Notes under the pieces: model-generated
Told to the model about the DNA's origin: nothing
What the model saw: only the letters and a program-made list of their open reading frames with translations
Database searches by the model: none
In this document: in pieces, positions 12,268 through 24,649 of the stretch
Layout of the letters: each line of letters starts with the position of its first letter
Position numbering within the stretch: position 1 is the stretch's first letter
Source: Epiperipatus broadwayi
Lineage: Eukaryota; Onychophora; Udeonychophora; Euonychophora; Peripatidae
Assembly: GCA_028023455.1 (NCBI GenBank)
Contig: JAQFVV010012510.1
Coordinates: 1,777,420 to 1,841,419, forward strand
Reading direction: 5' to 3'
DNA: 64,000 nt
Translations under genes and position numbers: made by a program

Positions 12268-12735
12268 ATAGACACAGGTATATAATAAGCCTGTGTTTCA
12301 GTTATTACAGGGTAGAGATGTCTGCCCATCCCTTGTATATGTATTAAATGGATTATATCCTGTACATGAGGGGTCAGATTGACCTTAGGTCAACATGGGT
12401 GTGACAATAATCTTGGTCTCAGGGTGGCCTTTGAGCATTTCACCATCAGATTTTGAATTGGATGGATGGTTGAAGAGTTGGAGTGTGGAGTAAATTGAAA
12501 CCTGTCCATTAAAGTATAAAGATTGGCTATCTTAATATATATCTGAGCACTTATAGCATATATGTGTAGAAATGATAATCTGGACCCACTGATGATTGCT
12601 GGTTTAGCATGAAATACATATATTGGTGATTATTTATCTTTTCAACATATATGTGTTCAAGTATATCAGTGTTATGAGATAGAGTGGAGAGTGGTGGGTC
12701 TTATGAAAATCTGTGCTCATATACCCTATATATTG
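12268..12735 (+). repeat. Complete family B hammerhead unit, circularly permuted (about 468 bp)
   Basis: Begins with a small hairpin (ACACAGGTATATAATAAGCCTGTGT), continues through the body (TGTCTGCCCATCC, GGGGTCAGATTGACC, GGTGGCCTTTGAGCAT, TTGAATTGGATGGATGG), reaches the hammerhead at 12585-12629 and ends in GTGCTCATATACCCTATAT. The same blocks occur in the 471-bp tandem unit at 63.5-64.0 kb but start at a different point of the cycle. The length is almost exactly one unit. Confidence 0.75.
12585..12629 (+). ncRNA. Hammerhead ribozyme-like motif, family B copy 1
   Basis: CUGAUGA at 12589-12595, stem II TTGCT-GGTTT-AGCAT at 12596-12610, GAAA at 12611-12614. Helix III follows (UAC/AUA arms, nearly self-complementary), then cleavage after A12622 before TTGGTG. 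Helix I (CCCA with TTGG) has one mismatch (C for A at the second pair) relative to copies at 60.3 and 63.5 kb. The stem II closing pair is U/U. Confidence 0.65.
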
Positions 12736-13620
12736 AAACGTAAACCTTCCAATCTCTGTTTCACCATCAACCTAATGACCTACTTGTCTGAACTAGTTTT
12801 GAACCTATCTTAAATGTAAAAATGTTATATTTAAGTCGAGCGGGAAAACTTTGCTATAATGGTTGCTTAAATGGCATCATCCATTTACATACAAAAATAC
12901 GCTATAATTAGACAGGTTTGATAAAATTATAGCGTAGAAATGCTCACAAATTATTATAAAATGTTTTATTAATTTTCAGTCAATTCTTAATTATATTCGC
13001 TATTATTTCGTATGTGGATGGATAATTTAAACCTTGGAATAATGGCAAAATGATTCGTATATATATATTTAAGTTTAAATAAAAAGATATAATGTAAAAC
13101 ATTTTCTTTAAAATATATTTAACGGTTTTCTGATTTAATGTTTTACATATATAATTGAAACTAAAGTATTTTCTTTAAATTTGCCTTTTTTTTAATAAAC
13201 AAATAATATTGTAAAAACAAATATGTTAAAAGTTATTTATTTCTGTAAAATAAAAATCATCTGTTTGTAATTAAAAATGAGAATTTTGTGTAAACAAGAA
13301 ATCAATTAGTGACCGCACCTCAGGTAAAAAGTAAAATCTAGTTTACTGATTGATGTTTGTTTGCAACAAAAGACTTTAGCATTGAATCAGAATGCCGTTA
13401 CTGCTGCTAAGCTTTAACATTATTAACACCTAGAAAGGAATTTAATTAGTGAAATCTGAATCGAATTATATGATTTATATATTTTAATAATTTTAAGTAA
13501 ATTAAATATAACACCTCAGAGACATTATCAGTAGTAAAAATTTGATTATATTATTTTTGTTTAATTAAAAGTCAATTGGTCCCGAGGCAAATGAAATTCC
13601 AAAAAGGTGTTAAGGTTTTG
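12736..13620. other. AT-rich stretch, nothing recognised
   Basis: No supported feature. Confidence 0.4.
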
Positions 13621-15720
13621 TAAAAAGGTATAAATAGACCTTATTTTAAGCAGGAAGGGATATACTCCATCTTGCTTTTGAAGAGCTGTTAATATCAGAA
13701 GTTAAAAATTGTTTAACTTTACCATGTCTGGCTAAAGTCAGGCAGAATTTTGCTGTTTTCCCATGATGGAATGCTAAAGTTCAATCCATCCAATGCCGAA
13801 GCAACAACCAACAAGCTTATACCAAATAAAAGATGCTGTAAGCTGCTAAAAGGGACTTGCCTTTGTTCCAACACCATTTTAAAATCGTCTCCCAACTAAA
13901 TTGAAGATGTTATAAGCCGCCAAAGAACTCACCTTCGTTCCAGTTCAAATATCTCCAGTCCATCTACAGGAGAACTGTTGTAATATTACTGAAATAGCAG
14001 AGCTCTGTGTGAATTTCAAAAACAATCATTATTTCTTCAAAATCAGGTTAGCTAACCATATTATTGTAACTTCTTTCTAAATTGTTTTCCAAATAATATT
14101 TAAATTCTATAAAATGAAATACTTTTGCAAATTTCTTTATTAATTCAATATTGTAAACTCTTTCTAAATAGTATTTGAAATCTATAAATGAAATGCTTTT
14201 GCTAAATTTCTTTGTTAATTAATATTTTGCTATATAAATTAATCACTGCAGTATATTTACCTTTCTGTTGCTTATTTTAATAATTATTAATTATGCCTAT
14301 GTTTTGAAATGGCATGCATTTAATTATAGAATATGTTTTTAAAGATATAATTTAAAATCCTCATATTATTATTTTATTATAGCGTCATTTAGCGCGCTGT
14401 TTCGAAACCCAAATTTATAAATAATGGCGACCCTTTTTGCTCGTTATTTTTGTTATTTAGTAAATTAATTAATATAAATATAAAATGTGGCTTTTCAACC
14501 TTTAATTATTATGTTACTAAAGATTAAACTAGCCTGGAGTGTAATCATAAGTATATTTTTTAGTAAAGTATTCGTAAGTCCCATATTAAATATACTTTTC
14601 CCCCTTTTAAAAGTTTATTAGTTATAGATAACTAAAGAGATTGAATGGGCAAAGTAAAGTTTGTATATATATATATATTCCCCTCAGTAGCATGTCGTAT
14701 TTCTCATGCTACAGAAGAGTTGGCTCTTTTGATCTGATAAACTAGTGTTTCTTTAATATATAATATTTAAGTTATAATATACTTTGGCTTGGCGGATGGG
14801 AAATTTATTAATCTTTTCTCGTTGTGCTGTTTTGATATATATATAAGATGGAGCCACGGTAAGTCCAGCCCATCTTCTTCTCTTATGGGTAGTGCTGTAG
14901 CTAAGTCTGCGCTACGGGCCAGATTAGCACGTAAGTCCCCGCCTCTGAACCAAATAAAGGTTCCCCATTAGCAGCATGATGACCGGTTACTGGGTAAACC
15001 ATTCTTGGTCACAAAAACCCTAAAAACTATTTTTCCATCCGCAGAGCCACTTTATTGTTATATTTTACTTGTGCCTAGCATATTAGTAAAATCGTTATAG
15101 CCAACTCTCCCTCCCTAATATGCAATCTTCGGCATTGAACCGAAGCATTCTTGAAAATCCATTCGATCTTAAGCTATCTGGGATGCTTTACAAGCCCATA
15201 TTTAATATATAAATTTATTATAATCAGATGTATTATTAAGCTTCATTCCAGACTTGGTTTGATTTCATGTGTAATAGCCACTCAAACTGATTATAAAAAG
15301 GACATAACTAATAAGTTAATGTAGTGATTGGTTGTATAGCGTGATATTTGTTTCCATTAAATAATGGCCACAAATCTATTTGCCAACATATCAATTATTG
15401 TTTAAATGGCCTAGAGTAATGTCACTTAATAAATAAAATGCCTGGTGCTAAAAAAATGTTATATCAAGATACATATGAAATTTGTCAATAAATATATTTT
15501 ATAATTCATTATCTATTAGTTTCTGTCTCATTATTAAATCAATCCAATTCACTAATTGCCCATAGCTTTTCATTAGTAAAGCCCCTATATAAATTAATAT
15601 ATTAGATTTTATCTTTGGAATGTCTAGTATTTAAGTTGTTTATATATATGTTTAAGTCCATGAGTCTTATTGTTTTCTCCGATTTGCTAGCGGGCCGGAT
15701 TAAGAATTAATTCTCGTGTG
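13621..15720. other. Non-coding stretch with GC-richer islands
   Basis: About 13680-14040 and 14790-15080 are less AT-rich and contain splice-donor-like steps (CAGGTTAGC near 14045, CGGTAAGTCC near 14858). No reading frame or family is recognised. They could be old LTR or host exon sequence. Confidence 0.3.
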
Positions 15721-15722
15721 CC

Positions 15723-15893
15723 ATCATTGTTATGTTGTCCATTAGGTGTTTGACCTGGGGCTTGGAGAGTGGGTTCGAATCCAGGCTGGTCCCTGACCAA
15801 AATCTCGGGCTCGACTGGGTTTGAAGTACATTTTGTGAGTTCCAGCTCGTGTTAGATGGATAAGCATGTTTTGACCGGCACAATATTATACAT
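15723..15893 (+). mobile_element. tRNA-derived SINE relic
   Basis: Has a strong box B (GGGTTCGAATCCAGG) about 60 bases after a plausible A box, followed by a non-tRNA body ending TTTTGACCGGCACAATATTA. The body and its end recur at 31.13-31.32 kb (GATTTTGACCGGCACACTA). No poly(A) tail; both copies look old. Confidence 0.6.
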
Positions 15894-15999
15894 ATATAAA
15901 CTAAATTCTCATACTTAGATATAGTCATTAGGTTTTAAATTTCTTTAGTATATCAAAGTTTATCAAATACTACGAAATAATCTGACTACACTTTGATTT

Positions 16000-16095
16000 A
16001 CAAATGTCAGTCTTTCTGCACTAGCAACTTTGATATCGTCCACTTAAGATAATTACATTAATAATTATTACTAATCATTTATCTCTTTTTTTCAA
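16000..16095 (-). repeat. Fragment of family C hammerhead repeat
   Basis: AACTTTGATATCGTCCACTT followed by AATAATTATTACTAATCATTT matches the part of the 406-bp family C unit at about 46190-46245. The hammerhead itself is not present. Confidence 0.45.
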
Positions 16096-17975
16096 ACGTC
16101 TTTATTTATATAATATTATTCATAAAGTGGATAATTTCTAACCTAATGAATGACTAATAAAAATTAATATTCTTTATTCATATGTTTCAGGAATATTTGG
16201 TAGAGTGGAAGTTTTAGGGATAGCCAACAAAGATTTCTCATAAACGTTATTAAGAAATCACCGTTTGCAAACTCTCAATCCTTTATTAATTTACACTGTT
16301 ATAAAGTTTATTTCAGTGGTATTAGCTGTTCTTGGAAAATTAGACTTGAAAATTTAGTTGAGTATAAATTTCGAAAGAATGTTTAAATCTCATCGTGTTG
16401 GTTATGAACAAATAAAATTAACGCTGATAACACATGTAGTACAGGTGTGTGTAATACAATACCGCTACTCTGCTTTTAATATACAACGTTTAATAATACA
16501 AATAAATAACTGAATGTTATTATAGTTTAATTTTGCTGTATTTAAGAGGAAATGACAAATTTTGTTTGGCGGGTTGTCTGATTTTTCCTCATTAGGATGT
16601 CCGAAATCCACTAGTCTTATGACCTCTTAGTCACTTCCGTTCCGATATTAATGTGATTGTCTTATTAGTAAATATATTGTTTATAATAAATATTAAACAT
16701 TCATTATACATTTTATATCTATATGACTAATTGCTAATTAAGGGCTTTTTAGCTTAAAGTGACAATTTATTTTAATTAGCTAAAAAGAAGTAATCATTGT
16801 TTTATTTATTATAGTAAATTATTAACTTTAATCATGTTCTAATTTATGTATAAACATATAAGATTTAAGCTCTCGGGAGCTTTTCTATTATAATCAAGTT
16901 TTTAATTTTTTGAGAAGCTAAAGCTAAGTATGGTAATATTTTTGAGAAGATAAAGCTAAGTATAGCAATATTTTTAATATTTAAATTATTTATGGTATCA
17001 AATCGACTTCAATTTCTGGAGGTCGTGTGACTGACATTATATGTATTCATAAAATTCTTATCACTATAGAAGTAATTTATGAATGATTTATTCCACACAT
17101 TTTTTTAAATGTCTTATTATTAATATCTATATTGGGAACTATAAACCTAGGATGTTGTCAGTTGACAGTAATTTACTATTGCTAATATTAGCAAACGTCA
17201 TTACAAAAAAAAAAAAAAACAACTACAAACTTCTCCCTCTCCTTTTCCATCACATATTATGTTGAAAGTTTCATGATAGGAAGATTAACATGTGATAATC
17301 ATTAGAAATACTAATGTCAGTAAAGTTGAGTCTGAAATTTCCACTAATTTTTTATCCCCAAATTATAAACTAAAGTATTGTCTAAATTGTTATATATATG
17401 AATGAAAAAATATATATATTGTTTTATATCAAATAATTAAAAATAATGTGATTTTACTAGATTAGCATTATATAAACATTATAATGTACCATCAATAAAG
17501 TGATCAGAGCATTATATATTTTAAAATTGCAAATATTTATTAAAATATTGAGTTTGATATTCCTCTCTTTACTATAGAAGTCAAACTGTAAGCTATATGG
17601 ATATTAGGTGATAGTACTGCCTTCATATGTGAAGATTTCAAGTATGTTTTTTTATGGTTTGTGCATGTACACTCACCTGATTCAATTTTTCAAGCTTAAG
17701 AAAACTAGATAATTTATTTTAAAAATATCTAGTAACTTTGAAATGATTATCCTTAAAATATTACCTATGGAAAGATGATGATGATGATTAACTCCCATCA
17801 CAAGTTAATATCAGCTAGCTCTATAAATATTAATACATTAATGAATTACATAAAAAAATCTTTAAATAGACAAACATAGATTGAGAGTGAATATACATAT
17901 ATATATATTTGTAGATTTAATATATATATATACACAACATGTACATTTTATTCACAGAGATAATTTTGTTTCATG
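16096..17975. other. AT-rich stretch, nothing recognised
   Basis: No supported feature. Short TA runs occur near 17400 and 17900. Confidence 0.4.
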
Positions 17976-18126
17976 TGTAAAAGACCCAGAAAGAGACCAC
18001 ATGTGAGATGGATGAATAAAATAAGAAAGCATGCAGGGGTGATGTAGAGAAGCTAAAGATCAGAGATGGATTGAACTTGGAGAAACCATCTTGCAGTGAA
18101 TTGATAATGTTTGATGATGATGATAT
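17976..18126 (+). pseudogene. 3' fragment of an RTE LINE
   Basis: About 150 bp highly similar to the last 50 codons and tail of the intact LINE at 53.8-56.7 kb: AAAGACCCAGAAAGAGACCA, then CATGTGAGATGGATGA, ending TTGATAATGTTTGATGATGA plus more TGA repeats. Small deletions break the frame. This is a classic 5'-truncated LINE insertion with the TGATGA-type tail. Confidence 0.9.
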
Positions 18127-19009
18127 TCTATTTTTATTTTTTTGTATCACTTGTGAAAAAAAATCTGTAGATTTTATTTTATCTATTTAAATATCAAAAA
18201 GATGAAAAAATTAAGTTTTGCCTTTTTATTATCTTGTAAAAGTGTAATTAATTAAAATGAAGTAAAATTATCAAAGGATTTTTTAAAAAAAAAATTGTTC
18301 ATATCATTTTTCTTTTGTAAAAGAGAAAATAATTTTATTTATTCTCTTATTAAAGTTAGAGATTTGAAAAATATATATTATTTTGTGTGTGTATTGTTAG
18401 ATAATTTTATTAATTAATTAAAATATTTATCTGGGGATTTAAGTTAAAAAAAAGTGATAAGAAAAACAGGCTATTAGTAATTTTTTATGTGTAGTGCTAT
18501 AAATTAGGTTGTAAAACTAAAGTCAATGTTCTTGAATTGTTTTTGGACAGTGAGTAATAATGCAACATGATTGAGAGGTTGAACATTTGAAAAGAAACTT
18601 TAGGTGGGAAGTTACTTGAAATCTTGTTCTAAAAAACTCTGGATTGCTGGTGAGAACTGCATAACCATATATCTTTACTAAGCACAAGCAATCTTTTGCA
18701 AGGAAGAAATGTTTTCATTACATGGATTACTAATTCTTGCTTTGCCAAAATGCTGTTTGCTGATTTAATTAAAAAAAGCAAGATGAAGTATAAGTTCATT
18801 TTAGTACAACAATCTTTTTTCCTGGTCACCATGTGAGCCAATACATCTTCACTGAGTCTATGATTTGCCTAATGAAAAAACATCTCTGTAAAGTTGATAT
18901 CTAAATCTGAATCTTTGTGCTTCTTGTTTTGCAATTTAACACATGATGAATATGCTCAAAGCTTTGAATAGTGTGTTGGTTTTGTTTTAAAAATCTTAAT
19001 ACACCTGAG
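18127..19009. other. AT-rich stretch, nothing recognised
   Basis: The minus frame at 18629-18841 looks slightly less random than most but matches no family I know. Confidence 0.35.
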
Positions 19010-19912
19010 TCTCATTTTATGTGGATTATTTCAATGCAATTTTGAAGTTATGCAATTCATGTTTCTTTTTAATATCTTTCATATTTTACTATATTTATTA
19101 GATATCAAGAAATTTAAATTATTAATAACTTATTTTGACTTGAAATACTTTTTTTTCTCAAAAATATAACATTATATTAGCAGCTAAAGTGAATATGGCC
19201 TGAGGCTGTATTTAGAATCTTAGCTTCTATGTAAATAACCTACTTATACTAATGAGTAAATAATAATAATAGATTTATACTTATGTATAAAAATATTGCA
19301 GTAAATATTCAAAAATTTTAAACTTTTAAAACATATTTTGTTAGATATAACAGAAATAAATATTTTTTTAGATTTTTAAAATAAATAATAACAAAGATTT
19401 TATTGATTTTGCAAACTGAAAATAATCTTTCTAATGATAATGTATAATCTTTTTGTTTTGTCTCATTTTATGTGGATTATTTCAATGCAGTTTTGAAGTT
19501 ATGCAATTCATGTTTCTTTTTAATAGCTTTCATATTTTATTATATTTATTAGATATCAAGAAATTTAAATTATTAATAACTTATTTTGACTTGAAATACT
19601 TTTTTTTCTCAAAAATATAACATTATATTAGCAGCTAAAGTGAATATGGTCTGAAGCTGTATTTAGAATCTTAGCTTCTATGTAAATAACCTATTTATAC
19701 TAATGAGTAAATAATAATAATAGATTTATACTTATGTATAAAAATATTGCAGTAAATATTCAAAAATTTTAAACTTTTAAAACATATTTTGTTAGATATA
19801 ACAGAAATAAATATTTTTTTTAGATTTTTAAAATAAATAATAACAAAGATTTTATTGATTTTGCAAACTGAAAATAATCTTTCTAATGATAATGTATAAT
19901 CTTTTTGTTTTG
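19010..19912. repeat. 451-bp tandem duplication
   Basis: 19010-19460 and 19461-19912 are direct copies differing by only a handful of bases (for example GGCCTGAGGC versus GGTCTGAAGC, and one extra T in a T run). No coding content. The high identity implies a recent duplication, or an assembly duplication. Confidence 0.92.
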
Positions 19913-21653
19913 ATTGTGATCTCATTTTTTTAATATAGAAACAGAAAACCATTAACACAGCACAAGACTGAAAGTGGCACTAGTTGTACATCACATCATG
20001 AATCTGATTTCCTACTAGTTCACAAACAAATGCATATTGTCAAATAGTGGTAATGATTAAAATATGAATAAAAAATGTAAAATTAAATATTGTAGTTAAT
20101 AAAAAAAGTTTGTCTTGTATTAATTTTTTTTAAATATTTGAAATTTTTTATTAGTCATACTTTATTTTTTTAATGTGAATTTTAAAGTAATTTTCCCTTG
20201 TTGCTTTGCTTTTATGCTGATTTCTGAAAATTACAGAACCTATCCCCCATTTTTCAAGGTAAGTTAAATCAATTTTTGTGCGATTTCTTTTGTACGCCTT
20301 TTCCGAGGAACCTATCTACCGCATAAAACAAGACCCAGATGTACTTTAAAACATTTTTTTTTCTTTGAAGAGAATTTATCTCCAGATATTTCTTTGTTTT
20401 TTTAATAAATCAAATATTTAAAATAGAAAATCATACAGCTTTAGATATAAGGTTAATTATTTTTTTAATTTTAATATATTTGAAATTTATTTAATATATA
20501 ACATTGATTTATTTTTTATATCATTACAATTTATGAATTAATTGATACAAATATATAGGTATATGTTTGGGATAATATAATATTACTTCAAAACCAGTAA
20601 ATATATGTTATTGATTTAATTTTTTTAAGCATAAATGCAATTAATAATTCAATCTTTATGTACATATATGTATGTGTAAATGAAATATTATTTATTTTAT
20701 TTTGCATGAAAATATTTAAGCTTTTAAAATTCAATGTTCTTTAATTATTTATTAATTTTTTGATGATGGATGCATATATGTAAATATAACCATATATCTC
20801 TGGGTAACTCAAAGAAAAGAAGGAAGGGATTTTTCACGTATATCTAGAAATTTTATTTTTTAACAGGATATTTTGTATTAAATTGTGATTATGGGTTTTA
20901 TTTAACATAAATAAATTAGTTATTAAGAAATGACATTTGGTATTCAATTTATCTACTCATTATTATTCCATAGTAAATATAAATTTTGTTTTGTCTGTTT
21001 TTTTCTATTGTATGCCACTCATCTTGAGAGTTTAAGAGTATTACTGAGTTTGAATCTGGGATATGCTAAAGGAAATTGTAGAGGGATGTCTTTATAAGGA
21101 TCCTTATAAAGTATTCTTTCTCTGAAAGTCTCACATAAATTCCATGTGATTTGGCTTTATAAAATGCTTTATTAATGGTGTTTAGCTGATCCTCATAAGA
21201 ATTGATACCAAGAGGTTGATTATGAAATACAACTAATGATTAATACAGATTTTATTATCAATGTAATCTTTTTTTAATTGGATTGAAATAAATCCATATG
21301 TGAATTGTGGATGTGTCATTAAATTGACTTGTGTGCTCCACAAGTGAGGTCTGTAGTAGTTAGTTTAAATAACTATGTGAAATGTAGATTTCATTGAATA
21401 TAAGTTTATAGTATCCTGTGTAGGTCTTGAATTAATTGTATAGGGTTACAAAGTAGAATGTCACAGAGATAGTGAAAAGGGGTAGGTTTCCAGAACAATA
21501 TATTCTCAGATATCTGAAAAAATCAGAGATCTTTTAGAATAGCATAGAAATAAAAGTCTGATTTTTCAATCCTCATATTTTTTTTAAATATAGAACTTAT
21601 TGCTCCAAGAAATATGATTTTAAGACAACAATTTTATTGTTAAAACATAGTCA

Positions 21654-21655
<2 letters not shown>
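19913..21655. other. AT-rich stretch, nothing recognised
   Basis: No supported feature. Confidence 0.4.

Positions 21656-21726
<71 letters not shown>
21656..21726. repeat. (TA)n microsatellite
   Basis: About 35 TA units just outside the left arm of the large palindrome; a matching TA tract borders the right arm. Confidence 0.97.
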
Positions 21727-21730
<4 letters not shown>

Positions 21731-21937
21731 TATTAATCAATGTCTGTATTCCAATTATAATAAAATATATATAATTATTCAAAACAATACAATAATTAAT
21801 ACAGTAACAATATTTTAAACAAATATATACCAATTTAATAGAAGTACTTTCAACTATCTATGTAGTCGTTGTCAACTAGACTCAAATTGTATTAGAAAAA
21901 ACCGTTACAAATGTAAACAAAAGCAATACGTCATACA

Positions 21938-22180
21938 TCAATTTTCCCACAATTCATTAATTTTTATATTGGCTGTCTGTCTATTTATCAACTGTTGCTT
22001 TTCACTTTTTATTAACATAGCTTCTTTAATTTTGCGTTTATTATTATTTCTTTCAATACACAGAATTTTAACTTTATTAAAATCAAAATCAAAACCATAA
22101 TTACATGTTACATTATGATCAAAAAATACTGATGGTGATACATCATCATTTCTAACATTCTCTTGTCTTGATTTTTGACT
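21938..22180 (-). pseudogene. PLE GIY-YIG C-terminal fragment, left palindrome arm
   Basis: The minus frame encodes SRQENVRNDDVSPSVFFDHN through NKRKIKEAMLIKSEKQQLIN to a stop, the same peptide as the right arm. The KRKIKEA block is the conserved Glu-containing helix of PLE GIY-YIG domains, with an Asn-containing INRQTA further on. The frame runs on past the arm boundary into antisense spacer, so residues before KSRQ are spurious. Confidence 0.85.
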
Positions 22181-22224
22181 CAAAGTTTGAATATAAAATG
22201 GATGTTTTGGGAAAGGTATATTGG

Positions 22225-22524
22225 GGAATCTGATGTACATTGGAGAAAAGATCAAGGGAGCATTTGTTATTATATAAACGAGTGCAAAAATCAAGACAAG
22301 AGAATGTTAGAAATGATGATGTATCACCATCAGTATTTTTTGATCATAATGTAACATGTAATTATGGTTTTGATTTTGATTTTAATAAAGTTAAAATTCT
22401 GTGTATTGAAAGAAATAATAATAAACGCAAAATTAAAGAAGCTATGTTAATAAAAAGTGAAAAGCAACAGTTGATAAATAGACAGACAGCCAATATAAAA
22501 ATTAATGAATTGTGGGAAAATTGA
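22225..22524 (+). pseudogene. PLE GIY-YIG C-terminal half, right palindrome arm
   Basis: Begins with ATGTACATTGGAGA (MYIGE, the YIG motif) and then shifts frame by one base into KRSREHLLLYKR. It continues KSRQENVRNDDVSP to KRKIKEAMLI and INRQTANIKINELWEN, then a stop. The Tyr-Ile-Gly motif, Arg helix, Glu (KEAM) and Asn (INRQ) are all visible but in two frames. The RT is missing entirely. This is the parent of the shorter inverted arm. Confidence 0.88.
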
Positions 22525-22686
22525 TGTATGACGTATTGCTTTTGTTTACATTTGTAACGGTTTTTTCTAATACAATTTGAGTCTAGTTGACAACGACTAC
22601 ATAGATAGTTGAAAGTACTTCTATTAAATTGGTATATATTTGTTTAAAATATTGTTACTGTATTAATTATTGTATTGTTTTGAATA

Positions 22687-22687
22687 G

Positions 22688-22726
<39 letters not shown>
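22687..22726. repeat. (TA)n microsatellite
   Basis: About 19 TA units directly abutting the right palindrome arm. Confidence 0.95.
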
Positions 22727-22729
<3 letters not shown>

Positions 22730-23759
22730 CATATAAATAAATATATAGTCTGAATATATTTATATAGCTTATATCATATTATATATATATATATATAATA
22801 TTACAAGCTGAATAATTGTAGCAAAAGATGCAAACTTAATAATGTAAGTATATTATAAAAATAAAGCTTTATATTTATTTCTATTTTAAATAGCTGTTAA
22901 GCTCTATTGAGTCAACAATGATTCCTAATAGTTTATAAGCACATAGGTTTCCATTCTTTCTGTTCATCCTAATATTAAAAGGTCTTTCAGCATTTTAGTA
23001 ATACTTTTTGAATCTCTTTCATGTGTTGGCTTAGCATAAATACAGAAGTAGCTTCCATGATGTTTTTAAAATATTAGTCATTAAGGACTTTCCAAATCCG
23101 CTTATGAGTAATAAATGACTTTCACTATATACATTCAGCAAAAATATTATTTAAATTTTAAAATTCTAAATTTTCTGTAAAATCTTCCAAATTATTATTT
23201 TTACTAATTTAATTTTTAGCCTCTCAGATAAAGACTGTAAATAATAATACTTTTAAAAGCTTGTTTTTTTAAAACCATCTAGACATGTGTGCTGTAATAA
23301 TTATATACTATATATATATATATTGAAAGTTATCTGAATCTCATTTAGCAAAGCATTATCATCATTTCAATCTTATCTTAACCTTTTTGTGCTCTATTCT
23401 TCATATATTCAAAGCTATTATTTTCTTTCACCTTGTAAATCAATTCCCTCCTCTTTCTTTCACCCATAGATTTTCTTGATAAACAAACTTTTAGCGTAAT
23501 CATGGTTGATATGTTATCACACTTTTTCAATCTCAGAAAATTCCAAACAATTTTTTTACCTCTTTTAAAACAAAGATTCCAGAACACAGTTCTTGTGAAT
23601 TTACATGCTGAGTTGATGTTACATAAAACTGCATTTCAGAAGATATAAAGTAATTTATTTTAAAATAAATTAAATCAATAACAAACACAGTCTTCTATTT
23701 TTAAAATAGCTTATTAATTTCAATATAAATACAAAACAAGCCACATGTGAACTTCTTTA
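22727..23759. other. AT-rich stretch, nothing recognised
   Basis: Short TA tracts near 22775-22800 and 23310; nothing else supported. Confidence 0.4.
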
Positions 23760-23947
23760 TAAATCTTGATTTATTATATGAACTATTATAAAGTACAAAA
23801 AATATTCCAACGTTTTGACTATATTCTCTTGTAGTTTTCATCAAGGAGCAACTAAAAAAATACATAATAAAACAATAAATATAAATACAAATACTTCACA
23901 ATAATCCAATACATATAACAAATCTAAAACTCTTAAAACCTTAAAAC
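23760..23947 (-). repeat. PLE 3' end remnant with hammerhead-like cassette
   Basis: The minus strand at 23817-23852 reads CTCCTTGATGAAAACTACAA then AATATAGTCAAAACGTTGGA. The same layout (CTTGAT box, ACTACA/TGTAGT stem, AAACGTT) is seen at 57450-57490, downstream of a PLE endonuclease. The extra base in the CUGAUGA box and the lost G of GAAA suggest an inactive relic. Confidence 0.5.
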
Positions 23948-24238
23948 TTATAAAAGAAGGAATTTATATTAATGAAATAAAACCTGTAATGAATAGGGTG
24001 TTCATTGGGGGTGGGGGAGGTTGATTTAATTAAATAATTATAGGAAATTATTTTAACAAAGATATTTAAGAAATAAATGTAATGAAGCAAACAGTCTTAA
24101 ATTTTCATTACATTTATTTCTTAAATATCTTTGTTAAAATAATTTCCTATAATTATTGAATTAAATCAAACCCCCCCCCCCAATGAACACCCTATTCATT
24201 ACAGGTTTTATTTCATTAATATAAATTCCTTCTTTTAT
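23948..24238. repeat. Near-perfect palindrome, about 135-bp arms
   Basis: Arms 23948-24084 and 24107-24238 are reverse complements except in a G/C homopolymer and a few bases. The 22-base centre includes GAAGCAAACAGTCTTAAAT. It lies beside the PLE 3' end remnant, and arm sequence AGAAGGAATTTATATTAATG is outermost. Confidence 0.93.
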
Positions 24239-24239
24239 A

Positions 24240-24649
24240 ATTTTTTATAATTTATTTTTTCAGAAAGCAATAAGAACTTTGTAGATGCATGTAATTTCAC
24301 TCTCAGAACATGAAATAAAGATTACTCATAAATTCAGTAATGTTCACCCAGACCATATGCTTCTATCATGCAGAAAATTATGTTAGAAATACCAGAAGGA
24401 ATTCTTCTAATCTTAACATTTTGTCATTAAAAATGTTGATCTAGTGCAAACAATTTATTTTGTTTAATTCTTTATAAAATGCATTTTCATTAGTATAAAA
24501 TCTGTGTTTCATTTTACAAAATGCATTTTGAGAGGTCCAAAACTTGTATTTCTAATTTCTTTATCATGTTGGTATTGAATAGTTTGAATAAAAATTTGTT
24601 AAATACACACTATTAATGAAATTGACTAATAGATTTATTAACACTTTCA
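24240..24649. other. AT-rich stretch, nothing recognised
   Basis: No supported feature. Confidence 0.4.

Larger units (their letters stand above)
21774..22690. repeat. Large palindrome of PLE 3' ends (about 405-bp arms, 108-bp spacer)
   Basis: Left arm 21774-22178 and right arm 22287-22690 are almost perfect reverse complements (outer edge GTTTTGAATAGTTATATA, inner edge CAAAAATCAAGACAAGAG on the right). Each arm contains the end of a GIY-YIG reading frame and its downstream region, which holds CGACTACATAGATAGTTGAAA, a relic of the PLE hammerhead-like cassette. The spacer belongs to the right copy, so the left is the shorter one. TA microsatellites lie at or near both outer edges. Confidence 0.93.

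Noticed and set aside
18629-18841. Minus-strand 70-codon frame that slightly resembles a hAT/ZBED transposase tail
   Set aside because: I could not find the conserved transposase motifs, and flanking frames do not continue the similarity.
21651-21833. 60-codon frame rich in YIYIYI
   Set aside because: Translation of the TA microsatellite.
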